Shown piece after piece: positions 11,190-22,049 of a DNA stretch of 64,000 bases. Below the pieces are notes generated by a model. That model was not told where the DNA came from and searched no databases. It was given only the letters and a program-made list of their open reading frames with translations. The DNA is taken from positions 1-64,000 of the forward strand of contig JASAOO010003549.1 in NCBI GenBank assembly GCA_030849075.1, read 5' to 3'. The DNA comes from Zelonia costaricensis (taxonomy: Eukaryota; Euglenozoa; Kinetoplastea; Trypanosomatida; Trypanosomatidae). A program made the position numbers and the translations under genes. The number at the start of each line of letters is the position of its first letter. Position 1 is the first letter of the stretch.

Positions 11190-13307
11190 ATGCGCGTGTA
11201 CGTACTGATTGCCGTTCGGTACGGGGAGGGCTGCCACACCCAGTACCCTCCCTGCGTTTGGCACTTGCAACGGTGCGTGCGCGCAGGCAGTGCCGCTGCC
11301 TTCCAAGCCACGTCGGGCGGCTTCTTGTGGACGCGCGACTCCCTGTTTGGCGTTCTGCGCCGGCGGCACACTCGCACCACTCCAGAAGGCGGTTTTGCCT
11401 TCTTCACTGCACTTCTCGACGTAGGCGAGTGCGAGGAAGAGGCGGATGTCGTAGCTTTGCTGTTGACGGAGCTGTGTACCAGCTGGCCCAGCGACATCGC
11501 GGCACACCTCGAGGTGTGCCGAGCCGATGCGCAGCCTGCTGCTGTTGGCTCGGTGGCTGGCCACGTCACACGGGAAGAGACGCTGCTGCTGTTGTTGGCC
11601 GACGACGTCGAGGCAACACCCGCGGTGCAGGCTGCGTTTCTGCGTCGCTGGGCTGTCGCCGAGGCGTGGGACTGCACCACGGCCGTTCAGGGCCGCTGCT
11701 GGCTTCTGAGGGGCGGTGTCGTCGCACTTCTGCCAGCTGTCCCGACGGGGGAGGTCGTGGCCAGCTTTCTGGAAGTCGAGCTTCCCCACTTCAACCAGCA
11801 AGGCTCACGGGGGACCGAAGAAGGTAAGAGCGACAGCGTTGTCGATTTCAGCGCGGCCATGGAAGAAGCGCTGTCACGCGCGGTGCTCGAGAGGTCGCTG
11901 ACCCGCACGTTGCAGACCAGCGTCCTCGAGGCGGTGCGCGACAGGGTGGAGCGCCGTCCGCTGCAGCGCTGCGTTGCAGCCGTGCCGCCCGCGATGGCGC
12001 TATTCCTGCGGCGGCTGCCCTCGCGTGTGCTGCAGGAGTGTGTGCTGCACCACACCGTCGACTGCCCGCTGGCACCCCTCGCCGCAGACCGCACGGCAAC
12101 GCCGACGGCGAAGCGCGCGCTCACTGCAGCCGGCTATGTGGTGGGGCCTGCACGGAGCGGCAACACGCTCGCGGCGACGGCACCGTGCACGTCGGCCCAT
12201 CGCTACCGCGTTGCCGATGAGGAGTCGCGCCGGCTTGCCGACCTCTTTCACGAGTACGACCTCCTCCTCTCCAACCAGGTCTACGTGCGGGTGCCGCTCG
12301 CCCCAGTGACCCGGTATGCCTTTGCGCAGCTGCTTTGCTGCGCCGAGCTCCCAGCCGCGCTGATGCTCCCGTTCATTCGTCAGCACGCAGAGGCGGTTTC
12401 ACAAGGTGTGGCCGATGTGGAGGACCTCGGCGCGGGCCCCTCCACGTCCGCCTCGCGGGCGACGTCGGAGGAGGAGGTGGTGCTGGGCATGAAATTGACC
12501 TGGGCTGTCGGTCGCTGGACGGCTGCCATGCGCAGGCCGGCCACCTCGATGACGCCGTTCAGCGCCTGGAACACCGAGCGCATCAACGCGCACGAAGGGC
12601 TCGCAAAGCGGGTGCAGCGCCACATGCGCGTGGCCAAGCGGGCCGCCGCAGAGCTCCAGCTTGACTCTAGTGCGGTAACCGACACGGCCCCGATCACCGC
12701 GACCGCCGCGCACGACTGTTCTTCAGGCGCAGACGACGTCCCCTGCTCGTCCAGTGAGCCTGGTACGGCGCCCCTGAAGCGCCAGCGCGTTGCCTCGCTG
12801 CAGCGTTTGGAGGAAAGGTTGTTTGCTCCCTACACGCCCACCTACCGTGGGTCCTCCACGGCGTGGGTGCAGGAGGCGTTGCGCGACGTTGGCGCAGAGC
12901 AGGCGCGCGCCGCGCTGAGCGTTGCACCGGACGACGCAGCGGCAATGGCGGCGTTGACGGAGGAGCAGGCCTTTGACGCAGGCTCCTCTGCCGAGGACGG
13001 GGACGCCGTGTCAGACAGCTCGTCTACTACCACAGCGGATGAGCGAGAAGAGGTCGAGGGCCAAGCTGCACAAGAGGGCGAAGCGGGCCGCATGCTCGCG
13101 CAGCTCGCTGAGCTCGAGTCGGTGCTTCAGCGAGAGTGGAAGGAGCGTCACACCGACCGCAGCGGCGCTTCTGCAAGTGACGCTTCGGTCGCTTCGTGGC
13201 TGACGGGCTCGGATATGCAGGAGGTGGCACGCAATGAGCTTTTCCAGCGTCACGTCCACCTGCTCGAGTCGGAGATGAGACCCCGCGCGCGACGTGGCCG
13301 AAACTGA
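11190..13307 (+). CDS. Conserved-type hypothetical protein
   Basis: A 705-residue protein with strong third-position GC and no gaps, so very likely a real gene. I do not recognise its family. It opens with MRVYVLIAVRYGEG, a short hydrophobic strand rather than a clear signal peptide. Residues 1-320 are mostly helical and rich in Ala, Leu and Val. A segment around residues 345-400 (RLADLFHEYDLLLSN, then YAFAQLLCCAELP) looks like a folded helical domain. A basic helix follows at about 455-495 (RINAHEGLAKRVQRHMRV). The C-terminal ~160 residues are acidic and Ser/Thr/Glu-rich, with a final helix ending in RPRARRGRN. The ATG at 11190 is the first in the frame; the frame is open to 11133 but with no upstream ATG. 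No catalytic motif was seen. Confidence 0.8.
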   Translation: MRVYVLIAVRYGEGCHTQYPPCVWHLQRCVRAGSAAAFQATSGGFLWTRDSLFGVLRRRHTRTTPEGGFAFFTALLDVGECEEEADVVALLLTELCTSWPSDIAAHLEVCRADAQPAAVGSVAGHVTREETLLLLLADDVEATPAVQAAFLRRWAVAEAWDCTTAVQGRCWLLRGGVVALLPAVPTGEVVASFLEVELPHFNQQGSRGTEEGKSDSVVDFSAAMEEALSRAVLERSLTRTLQTSVLEAVRDRVERRPLQRCVAAVPPAMALFLRRLPSRVLQECVLHHTVDCPLAPLAADRTATPTAKRALTAAGYVVGPARSGNTLAATAPCTSAHRYRVADEESRRLADLFHEYDLLLSNQVYVRVPLAPVTRYAFAQLLCCAELPAALMLPFIRQHAEAVSQGVADVEDLGAGPSTSASRATSEEEVVLGMKLTWAVGRWTAAMRRPATSMTPFSAWNTERINAHEGLAKRVQRHMRVAKRAAAELQLDSSAVTDTAPITATAAHDCSSGADDVPCSSSEPGTAPLKRQRVASLQRLEERLFAPYTPTYRGSSTAWVQEALRDVGAEQARAALSVAPDDAAAMAALTEEQAFDAGSSAEDGDAVSDSSSTTTADEREEVEGQAAQEGEAGRMLAQLAELESVLQREWKERHTDRSGASASDASVASWLTGSDMQEVARNELFQRHVHLLESEMRPRARRGRN

Positions 13308-14119
13308 TGGCGGGCCGTTGCAAGCAGCGCTGGTGTGGCCTGTGGCGGACGGAACGCTTCTCTTCTTCGTCGTCTTCGCGGAAGCGATATGAAGCGTCAG
13401 GTGCAACCTGCGGGCCTCACGCGTGTTGTCCCTTTTTCTGCGTTCTTCGATGTCCTCCTCTGCTCGTGGACGCGCATGACGAGTAAGACGCGCATGCCCG
13501 CTCTAGGTCCACATGTTAGGCCGCAAAACAAAGAACAACGAGGCACTTACCGGCTCGGCTCTATCGAACCTGGCACTGCAACTGCATGCGGCCACACTCT
13601 CCGTCTACTCTGAGCGGTCTGCGCCATGGTGAAGTCGATGTGCGGGTCTGCCAAAAGAGATCATGGCCTGTTGCGTGTGATCGAAGACGCGCATCCACTG
13701 TCCTGCATGTCTCCCGTCACACGCACTTTGGTCCTTTTCTTCGTTTTTTTTTTGATCTTGTCTGGCCCACACAGGGTGCCCGCGTGCCTAACGGTGGCAT
13801 ATTCTTGTGCGCTCCGCGTAGTCACGGACGCCCCCCCCCCCCTCCTCTCCCCCGTGCAGCCCAGGGTGTGGCGGATTAGAAGCAGAGTAGCGATCGAGCA
13901 CTCTCCCTCCCTGCCCCGCCCCCTCTCCCCGCGACCTCGAGACCCGACGCAGACTCTGGCTGGTGTCACAACGCGACACCGGCCCCACAAACGCACGCGA
14001 ATACGCTTCCTTTCTCCTTTGATCGTAACCGCAATCGGGAAGCCTTGCAGGCCTTTGTCTATTCTGATGTTATTGTTTGCAAGACAACACTCGATCTCGT
14101 TCTCGCATCCCTGGACGTC
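13308..14119. other. 0.8-kb gene-free interval
   Basis: UTR and splice region. A C-rich polypyrimidine run at 13831-13853 ends in GTGCAG (AG 13858-13859), a good candidate acceptor for the WD40 gene. A second weaker possibility lies at about 14041-14050. No gene seen. Confidence 0.65.
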
Positions 14120-16918
14120 ATGTGGGTCGCTGACGTGAACCCGGACGGCGTGTTGCCCGGGTGTTTCTGCACCAGTCGAGATGCCGTGTGGTGGGTTTCT
14201 GCTAGCGGGCTCCTCTACACGTGGGCTGCCGGACCAGACCCGGACGACGAGGTGACCGACCCCACTATGGTGGCACAGGTCGACCGCTTCGCCGAGAGCC
14301 TGGCCGTCTCGCAGGACGGCACGCACGCGGTGATTGCGTCGAGCGCGTGCGTGTCCGTCTTTAGCATCCGCTACCTAGAGAGCGTGTGCTTTCTGCACAT
14401 GGCGGACGACGGCGACGAGGACGCCACACCAGGTACCGCGAGGGAGTTTGTGCCAACAGCACACGAGGTTGCGCGTTTGCCGTGCGCGCTCGGTGAGGTG
14501 CGGCACATTGCCCTCTCCAACTCCGCCGACGATGACACTGCTCGTCTGGTCGCTGCGATCTGCACTGACGCCGGCCTCTGCGTCATGGGCGGTCTTCCAG
14601 AGGATGCTTGGTATGGCGACGACGAGGGCGGCGCACCCTTGGCCCACCTCGAGGACAGCGTGTACCTAACAAACTTCACCTGCACCGAGCTCGGCGCCTC
14701 CACCGTTGGCGGCGTGCTCGCCTGCTTCACCGGCGCCCGCCAGGTTCTCGTTGTGGACGAGGTGAATCACCTGCTCCTGCTCGTGAACGAAGCCGCTGGC
14801 GAGGACGGCAGCGGCGATGGGGGCGCAGAGGCGACAGTGCGGCTGCTCGTGGATGGTCACATCTGCAGCCGCACGGCGCGTGTGACGGCTGTGGCGTGCG
14901 GGCACAGCGGCGTCCTCGGCGAGGCCATTGTCGCCGTGGGTTTCTCCAACGGGGCAGTGCACCTCCTGAACGGCAGTACGCTGCAGCCGCTGCGCCGGTG
15001 GAGCGTGCGGGAGGCGCTCGGGGCGGTCCCGCAGGACCCCTACGCGGCCGCCGCCGGGGGCGGCGAAAGGGGCAGGCGGCTCTCGCGTCTCTCGGCACGC
15101 GCGCGGCTGGGCATTCCAGACCCGCAAGAGGCCTCCGCTGGGCTCGCCGCGGAGGCGGCCGCAACGCCAATGGTGGTGTTTGACGTTCGCATTGGTGCGC
15201 ACCTCATCTCCGTCGGTACCTCCAGCGGCATCCTCTACTACAGTCGGCAGACGCTGCAGCCGGAGGCGGACCACACGCACCTCTTCACCCCGCCGCTCTG
15301 CAAGCCCGGCGACAGCGTGCCGGCTACGCTGGCGGCGGTGGGCATGCGTCTGGCGTCCAACGGCCGGTGGGTCTACACCGACTACGCCGAAGGAGTTGTG
15401 CACTTCTCGCCGCACGACGTGGACACGCAGCACACGCTCGCGACGCACGCAGCCGCGGCTGCGGCGGCCACCAACGACATCGTGCACGCGCAATCTCCGC
15501 TGCCGGCGGCCTGGCTGCGCCAGCCATCCGCCCCCGTCTACGACACGTCCCGCGGGGCTGGCGCCAGGGCCGCTGCGCCGGGCACGCGTGGGAGGGGGCC
15601 GGCAACGGCGACAGCGGCGTCGCGGCGGGCCCCGGCGCGGGGCAGCGGCTACGGCGAGGCGCCGTGGTCGGTGCAGCAGGAGCGCAAGCGGAGGGCGAAG
15701 GGGGCGGCTGCGCGCGACCGCGCGGCTCAGGCATTCGGCGCAGTGTCCGCTGCGTCGGCCGCTGCTGCGGCCAACCCGGTGCGCTTCGCGTACGACTTTG
15801 ACCAGCTGTCTGGGGTGGATCGGCGCGCCCTGGCGACGCTTGGCAGCGCCACGGATGCCCTGCGGCGCCTCCACGCACGCACGGTTTCTGAGATGGTCTT
15901 CGCCACTGCCGGCGACGCACTCATCAGCGCCGGCTCCGACGGGCGTGTGCAGCACTTGCAGTTCCCCGTGGCCCGCTCGAAGCGCACCGACATTCTCGTC
16001 GGCCGCGTATTGGCAGGACACGCCGGGGGCGTCACCGCGCTCGACGCCAACCTGTCGCGGCAGAACACGCTGCTCGTCACGGGCGGCGCGGACGGGTTCC
16101 TGCGAATGTGGGCGCCGGGCTCCCGTGAGACGCCTGTGGTTGAGTGTGCCGTGGGGCTGGGCGGTGACAAAGAGCGCCGAAGTGCGACGGCTCCCGTCAC
16201 GACGGCGCAGTTCTTCTACCTGGACAAGTTTGCGCTCTCGTGCGCTGGGGAGGCCCTGGAACTCCGTCGGTGCGACCTTCTCGGTGTCCCCTCGGTGGGC
16301 GAGGGGGCGGTCGCGACGGCGTCGGAGGCGGGCACACTGGCGCGGGCCCGTGTGTACCGCTACGCTGTCGGCGAGGGCCACACCATCACAGCCGCCACCG
16401 CCGTGAACCACTTCACGAGCAACCTCGTCTTCCTCGCGACGTCGGAGAAGGAGGTGCAGGTGGTCGATGTCGCGGCGGACGCGGTGCTCTGGCGCGAGGG
16501 GGGCACGCACTCGCGCGGAGTATACCGCGTCGCGACGGGTCGCACAAGCCGCTACGCCGGCGGCACCGATGTAGGCAGTGACGCCGCGCACCTCTTCATG
16601 TCCGCCTCCCTCGACAGCACCGCGGTGTTGTGGGACGTCCGCGTGGCGAAGCCGGCGCAGCTCTTCACGCAGCACGTGAACACCGCCATCCCCTCCCTGG
16701 CGCTCGGCTTCTCGCCGGCAAGCGCGGTGGTGGCGGTGGGCAGTCAGGACAACGCCGTGTATCTGTACGACCTCCGCGGTGGCCGTGGGGCGATCGCACT
16801 GGACGTTCTGCGCGGCTTTAACGCCTACCCAACCTCGCTGGCGTGGCACCCGCTCCGTCCTGTGCTCGCGGTGGGTCTCTCTGACGGCGACGTGCACATT
16901 CTCCAGCAAACCCCGTGA
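14120..16918 (+). CDS. WD40-repeat protein
   Basis: A 932-residue protein with WD40-like blades spread along it. Recognisable ones are at about residues 593-680 (HAGGVTALD, then TGGADGFLRMW), about 826-850 (SASLDSTAVLWDVR), about 866-890 (VAVGSQDNAVYLYDLR) and the C-terminal TSLAWHPLRPVLAVGLSDGD. Weaker N-terminal blades include VGFSNGAVHLL and SVGTSSGILYYS. A disordered Arg/Ala/Gly-rich insert at about residues 477-537 separates the N- and C-terminal propellers. The design, two propellers with the best repeats at the C-terminus, is seen in scaffold proteins and also in dynein intermediate chains and other flagellar proteins, but nothing specific allows that assignment. The start is the first ATG (MWVADVNPDG). 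The frame is open upstream but without an ATG. Confidence 0.85.
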   Translation: MWVADVNPDGVLPGCFCTSRDAVWWVSASGLLYTWAAGPDPDDEVTDPTMVAQVDRFAESLAVSQDGTHAVIASSACVSVFSIRYLESVCFLHMADDGDEDATPGTAREFVPTAHEVARLPCALGEVRHIALSNSADDDTARLVAAICTDAGLCVMGGLPEDAWYGDDEGGAPLAHLEDSVYLTNFTCTELGASTVGGVLACFTGARQVLVVDEVNHLLLLVNEAAGEDGSGDGGAEATVRLLVDGHICSRTARVTAVACGHSGVLGEAIVAVGFSNGAVHLLNGSTLQPLRRWSVREALGAVPQDPYAAAAGGGERGRRLSRLSARARLGIPDPQEASAGLAAEAAATPMVVFDVRIGAHLISVGTSSGILYYSRQTLQPEADHTHLFTPPLCKPGDSVPATLAAVGMRLASNGRWVYTDYAEGVVHFSPHDVDTQHTLATHAAAAAAATNDIVHAQSPLPAAWLRQPSAPVYDTSRGAGARAAAPGTRGRGPATATAASRRAPARGSGYGEAPWSVQQERKRRAKGAAARDRAAQAFGAVSAASAAAAANPVRFAYDFDQLSGVDRRALATLGSATDALRRLHARTVSEMVFATAGDALISAGSDGRVQHLQFPVARSKRTDILVGRVLAGHAGGVTALDANLSRQNTLLVTGGADGFLRMWAPGSRETPVVECAVGLGGDKERRSATAPVTTAQFFYLDKFALSCAGEALELRRCDLLGVPSVGEGAVATASEAGTLARARVYRYAVGEGHTITAATAVNHFTSNLVFLATSEKEVQVVDVAADAVLWREGGTHSRGVYRVATGRTSRYAGGTDVGSDAAHLFMSASLDSTAVLWDVRVAKPAQLFTQHVNTAIPSLALGFSPASAVVAVGSQDNAVYLYDLRGGRGAIALDVLRGFNAYPTSLAWHPLRPVLAVGLSDGDVHILQQTP

Positions 16919-18047
16919 CCGTGCGGAAGTGTGGGCGGAACGCGAAGGGGGAGGGGGACGGAAGGCGTGACAGGGCGTCAGCCAATCTGCTGAGGGAGTA
17001 AGAGTGCTTGGATACACATACCCGCGCTCCTCTCCACTGAAACTGAAACGAAGACAAAAAAGGTAGAGCCTCCTTGAGGTGGCGGCTTCACTGCACAGCT
17101 GTTGCACAGGTGTAGGCTGCGCCTTTCTCGAGCTTTCCCGGGCGACGCCGTCGTCGCGGTTCAACTGGCGCGCGTCTGACCCAATCCACCTGCCACAAAC
17201 CTCGCACAAAGAAAAAACTGCTCACGTCTTCTCTCTCTCTCTGTTGTCCTTCCCCCCCCTCTCGCTCCTTTCGAGTTATGTGGAGTGTCGTTCTGCATCT
17301 GTGCGACGCATAGGTTGTTGTTTCAACTCGCCACGACCTTCCACCACCGAGCGCACTGACTTCCACATACACAAACACAGAGAGAAAAAGGCTCACTCAT
17401 ACACTCACAAAAGCACACTATACACAAGCACGGTTCATTGCGCCTCTCGGGACGTGGCTTCCCTAGAGGGGTGGAGGAGGAAGCGCTTCGACGTTGAGGG
17501 CAGAGAGTTCCTTCTGCACTGCCTCGCAAACACGCTTGCCGTTTCACTTCTCTTTCCAGTGCCTATGACGTTCCGAAATCTGAATCGTCCGATCTTTGCT
17601 TTTCTTTTCCCTTCTCTATTTTCTGCTTCCCTACTGCTTTGAGATCGAGAGACGGCGACTGTGCTCACGCCGTGACAACACTCCACAGAGCGCTGCGCTG
17701 TCACCAACACGCCTCGGGGAACGCACGCCGGCTGACACCGCAGGCGCATCACCGTGGTCCGAGCAACGTGGCTACTTCACTCCTCTCTTCTCCGCCTGCC
17801 AGCGCTTTTCTTCTTTGTTTGGCCCTTTTCGCTTCGCCGAGTTCGTGATTAGCTGCTGCCTCACACACCGAGACTGCTGTGCTTCTCCTCTGCTCATCAA
17901 CGGACGCGCACACACGGCCGCTGACGCCGACTACGTAGCTCCTTCGCCGCCCCCCACCCCCGTCTGTCTGTCTGTCTCTCAAAGGTGTACATCCAGCTCT
18001 TCTCACCTCGCACACTGTGTACGCACTTCTGCTGCTGAGAGACTGTT
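16919..18047. other. 1.13-kb gene-free interval
   Basis: UTR and splice region with no convincing gene. A C-rich tract followed by a TCTG tetranucleotide run (17948-17980) leads into AAAG, AG at 17983-17984. Confidence 0.65.
17983..17984 (+). promoter_or_regulatory. Candidate spliced-leader acceptor for the patatin-like lipase
   Basis: The AG closes a tract of about 33 nearly pure pyrimidines (17948-17980, containing repeats of CTGT). It lies 63 nt before the ATG at 18048, a normal 5' UTR length for trypanosomatids. Inferred from pattern only. Confidence 0.6.
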
Positions 18048-20798
18048 ATGCCGCAGCAGGAGCGCGCGTTCGCGGCCGGATCGGTCTCACGGCGGGTGCG
18101 CCAGACCGAGCCGACAATTGACGCCGACGCGTCGACGCAGTCTGGGCGGCGACCCAAATTGGTGCGACGCTCAACCCGCCGCTCCACCACGACCACGACC
18201 GCGGCCAGTGGGGCGGCGCGACGGAGCACCACTCACGCAAGTCCCGTGCAGCCCACCCTCGCCTCGCGCGTGCACGCCGTGGCGGCGACGGCGTCGCGCG
18301 TCGTGTGGTACTTTGTGGGCCAGGTGCGCTTGCTCGCTGTCGTGTTGGGGCTTGCCCAGAACGTGGTGGGCCGAGTGCTGGCGACGCTGCAGTGGTTGAA
18401 CGACTACCCGGCACGCGTCCAGTTCCGGCGCACGACGCAGCGCTTCCTTGCCGTGATGAACACCACGGAGAGCTACGCTACCTTCGTGGAGACCGCCGCG
18501 AGTCTCGATCATTACTGCGGCGTGGCCAAGTGGATGCAGGACGCGCCGCCGGCGGAGCACTGCAACGCCGTCGGCCTCCTCGTTGACGCGACCGCCGCGC
18601 AGCACCTCGCGCGGACGCACAACTTCGAGGGCATGGAGACGTTTCTGTGTGCGCTGCTGAAGCGCAACGCGCATGGCCTGATGGACGCGGCGGTGTACCG
18701 GTATTATCACAGCGCGCCGTGCTGTCTGGAGGACTACACAGACAGCATCGAGAGCCTCATCACGGCCTACGCCACGTTACACCGAGATGGGTGGTCGCCG
18801 ACAGCGAGTGCTCAGGGCGGGGCCGGCGCCGACGCCCACAAGCAGCGCACCAAAGCGGCGTCGCCTGCCCTGCGGCTGCGCGAGCTGCGGCCGTGCTGGG
18901 TCCGGCTCGAGGCGGCGAGTGGCGGGACAGGAGCAGTGTCGCCGTTGCACGACGTGCTGCGCCAGCCACCCGGGTGGACTGCGGTCCCTCACCGGGCGCC
19001 CTCTGCGCTGCCCACCATCGACGTCACGAGCAAGATCCAGCACGCCTGGGCAACTCAGCTCCGCCGCCTGGCGGCCGCCGGCCCGCCCGCACCGGCCACC
19101 GCCGCCACGGCGGCACCGAGTCGGCGGGCGAGCGCGCCGGCGTGCCTGTACCAGCTCGCGAGCAGCGTGGCTTCCGCGGCGGTGCCCCTGACCGACACCG
19201 CAAGCATCGCCACGGGCCGCACGGGCTACTCCGCCTCCGCGGGCGAGGACAGCACGTACGTGGTGACCACAACAGCGCCGACGGGGTCGGAGAAGGTCCT
19301 GACGCGGGTGCCCACGACGGTGACAGAGTGCGCGGCAGAGTCACGGCGTGCCGGGGAGCTGGCCAGTGCCTCACCGCCGCTGTCCCCGCTCCGGCTAGTG
19401 GGTCTAGGCGGGCCCACCACGTCAACGGTGCCAGACAGCTTCACAAGCTCTGAGTGCGCGCCAGGCCCACGGCCGCCACGCCGGCTGACGTCGCCGACGA
19501 GTTTTAGCGCGGCAGCTCTCACGCCTGCGCTGACCCCGGCACCGGCGCCACAGCCCACCCCTGAGGAGGCCCTCGCCCAGCACGTTCGCACCTCCTGCGC
19601 CTCGCTGTGCAGCTTCCTCGACGGCTGTGCCGCGGCGTCACAGACGGTGGCCCCGGCGGCGGCGTCCGTCGAGCGCCGCGTTGGGGTGCTGCGGCAGGTG
19701 CTGCGCTCGTTTGGCCGCACCGCGCTGGTGCTGAGCGGGGGCGCCTCCATGGGCACCTACCACGCTGGCGTCGCGCGCGCCCTGTACGAGGCGAACGTGC
19801 TGCCCGACATCCTGTGCGGCTCCTCGGCCGGCTCCATCATCGCCGCCATGATCTGCACCAAGTCCCCCGACGAGCTGCACGCCTTTATGCAGTCGCACGT
19901 GCTGTCCACCGAGGCGATGAACATGTCCCCGTTTGGCGAGGACAGCGGGCTGCTCGGGAAGCTGAAGCGCTTCTTCGAGACGGGCTTCTTGATGGACGTG
20001 CGGACGCTGATGGAGTGCATGCGCGGGCAGTGCGGCGACATGACCTTTCTCGAGGCGTACCAGCTCAGCGGCAAGGTGCTCAACGTCTCCGTGACGCGCA
20101 GCCAGCAGCAGGGCGCGCCGTCGGACCGCCACGCGCTGCTCAACTACGTGACGGCCCCCGACGTGGTTATCTGGAGCGCCGTGAGCGCGAGCTGCGCGCT
20201 GCCGGGGCTCTTCACGGCCGTGCAGCTCATCGAGAAGCCGTCGCGTGGTGCCGGCGCGTTTGCGCCGTACCTGCCTGGAGAGCTGTGGTGCGACGGCAGC
20301 GTCGCGCAGGACATCCCGCGGCGCTCGCTGATCCAGCTCTTCAACGTCAACTACCTCATCGTGAGCCAGGTGAACCCCTACGTCATCCCCTTCCTGCAGC
20401 CCCCCGACTCGCACCACATCACGGCGGCGGGTCACTCGCTGCTGTCGCGGCTGTGGTTCACCTGGGTGGCGGCGTGCGGGTGGGTGCTGGCGGTACTCTT
20501 TTCGCTCCACCTCGTGCGCCGCTCCGGCCGCTTCGAGGTGCTGTACCTCGCCTTCGCGCAGCGGTACGGCGGTGACCTGACGATTCAGCCGGTCGACTCC
20601 GTCATGACTGCCGTGCCGGACTACATGAACCTCGTCAACAACCCGTCGGCGGACTACATCAGCTACGTCGCGTCACGCGCGCAGAGTCGAACGTGGCCGC
20701 TGGTGACCCGCATCCGCCTCGCTACCTGCATCGAGCGGTGCCTGCAGCGCGAGATTCGAGCCCTGGAATCTGTCGCCTGCGGTGAGGCGGTGATGTAA
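18048..20798 (+). CDS. Patatin-like triacylglycerol lipase / phospholipase (Tgl/SDP1 type)
   Basis: A 916-residue protein. A hydrophobic segment at about residues 84-115 (VVWYFVGQVRLLAVVLGLAQ) precedes a DUF3336-type helical region (about 135-245) typical of the yeast Tgl3/4/5 and plant SDP1 lipases. A long disordered Pro/Ala/Ser/Thr-rich insert spans about 250-520. The patatin domain follows: an oxyanion loop GGASMGTYHAG, the nucleophile elbow GSSAG with Ser593, and the Asp-Gly partner CDGS with Asp749, forming the expected Ser-Asp dyad. A hydrophobic hairpin near the C-terminus (LWFTWVAACGWVLAVLF) may bind a lipid droplet or membrane. The family hydrolyses triacylglycerol or acyl esters. 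The dyad is intact, so activity is expected. The start ATG at 18048 follows a clear splice signal. Confidence 0.92.
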   Translation: MPQQERAFAAGSVSRRVRQTEPTIDADASTQSGRRPKLVRRSTRRSTTTTTAASGAARRSTTHASPVQPTLASRVHAVAATASRVVWYFVGQVRLLAVVLGLAQNVVGRVLATLQWLNDYPARVQFRRTTQRFLAVMNTTESYATFVETAASLDHYCGVAKWMQDAPPAEHCNAVGLLVDATAAQHLARTHNFEGMETFLCALLKRNAHGLMDAAVYRYYHSAPCCLEDYTDSIESLITAYATLHRDGWSPTASAQGGAGADAHKQRTKAASPALRLRELRPCWVRLEAASGGTGAVSPLHDVLRQPPGWTAVPHRAPSALPTIDVTSKIQHAWATQLRRLAAAGPPAPATAATAAPSRRASAPACLYQLASSVASAAVPLTDTASIATGRTGYSASAGEDSTYVVTTTAPTGSEKVLTRVPTTVTECAAESRRAGELASASPPLSPLRLVGLGGPTTSTVPDSFTSSECAPGPRPPRRLTSPTSFSAAALTPALTPAPAPQPTPEEALAQHVRTSCASLCSFLDGCAAASQTVAPAAASVERRVGVLRQVLRSFGRTALVLSGGASMGTYHAGVARALYEANVLPDILCGSSAGSIIAAMICTKSPDELHAFMQSHVLSTEAMNMSPFGEDSGLLGKLKRFFETGFLMDVRTLMECMRGQCGDMTFLEAYQLSGKVLNVSVTRSQQQGAPSDRHALLNYVTAPDVVIWSAVSASCALPGLFTAVQLIEKPSRGAGAFAPYLPGELWCDGSVAQDIPRRSLIQLFNVNYLIVSQVNPYVIPFLQPPDSHHITAAGHSLLSRLWFTWVAACGWVLAVLFSLHLVRRSGRFEVLYLAFAQRYGGDLTIQPVDSVMTAVPDYMNLVNNPSADYISYVASRAQSRTWPLVTRIRLATCIERCLQREIRALESVACGEAVM

Positions 20799-22049
20799 GG
20801 CACAGCAATGCAGAAAGGAAAAAAAAAAAAGAAGTCAACACTTACCGAGGATGCGAAGGCGGCAAACACAGAATCTTGCGATCGAGGTGCAACTGTACAC
20901 GCGCAGCGTGCGGCGTGCTTTGCCATTGCGTGTATGCATGTATGTGAGTGAGCCATTACCTGGCACACCCCTGCCCTCGAGACAAGGAAATTAGAAAAAA
21001 AACGAACAGTGCGGAGCTGCGGCATCTCGTCGCAACACTGCGCTGCGAGCCTGACGATCCCCGCCCCCCCCCACTTCCCCTTCACCCACCCCACGTCAAC
21101 TACTGGCATTGTGAGATCCACGTGCACCAAGACTGAAGAGGACCGCAGCGAAGTCGACACACACACAAGTGATGGCCGTGCAGCTGTCTGTGCCCGTTTC
21201 CCTCGCACCCCCCTTTCCTGCTCCCTGCCTCGCACCCTTGCTCTTCACCCCCCCCCCGTCATTTGTCCGTCCGCAACCTACTGATCTGCCCCATCAGCCG
21301 CCACCTCTCACCGGCAGCACACGCAGCCGCATACAAAACACAAGTCACGCTATACACACAGAGTTTGACCTTGATCGCAGTTGCCGTGCACAGACTGCGC
21401 CAATTTGCTTGCGAAAGCGACTCTTCTTTTTATCCTTTGGTTTCTACCTCAGCTCCTCTTTGCTGTTTGTACGCTGTTCTCTCCTCTGCTGTTGTGGAGA
21501 ACGCGCTCGTCTTCCTCGCAGGTTCTTCCGGATTCTAAAAGGTGTCCTGTTCTGCTTGTGTGGGTGAGCGTGGCGGAAAGCGCGTCTGTGCGTGAGGTAG
21601 TGGATGTGCGGACAAGGAGTGAGTCTGATCCGTTGTCGCAGCTCTGTACGCCTCACTCATCGTTTCGCCTCGGCTATCCGCAAGGCTCTTGCCAACCCAA
21701 CTCTAGATTCTTGCCCTGCTCCTCCTTCTCCTTACCCTCGATTCCCCTAGATCTCCCGCTTCCCCTAGTGGTCGGCTCCGCTTCACCCCCTCTCCTTCGT
21801 TTGTCCAGCACACCTTTCGCATAGACCTCCCGCGCTGTCGGCGTGCCGAGCCTGGCCTCGCGTACTGCGGGCTGTGCCTGCTCGCCACTCCCCAGGACAG
21901 CTTCCTCTTGCATGAGCCACGCTCTCAAGGCCCCCTTCATCCACGCATTTCTGTTTTTTCCTCGCCGTGGTGTCCCTGTGTGACGCCACCTCTCAAGCAG
22001 CAACAACGCACAGTCACCCCTCCCCCCACACACACACACTCGCCTCGCC
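20799..22049. other. 1.25-kb gene-free interval
   Basis: UTR and splice region. A pyrimidine tract at about 21712-21748 ends in CCTAG (AG 21749-21750) and is a plausible acceptor for the kinase gene. Homopolymer A and C runs occur at 20819-20830, 21062-21070 and 21250-21258. No gene seen. Confidence 0.65.

Noticed and set aside
13308..14119. Possible cis-intron or additional exon for the WD40 gene
   Set aside because: Cis-introns are extremely rare in trypanosomatids and the polypyrimidine-AG here is explained by trans-splicing.
14666..17209. An 847-codon minus-strand frame opposite the WD40 gene
   Set aside because: Antisense shadow of a GC-rich gene; composition is Arg/Ala/Gly/His-rich and the sense strand has clear WD40 repeats.
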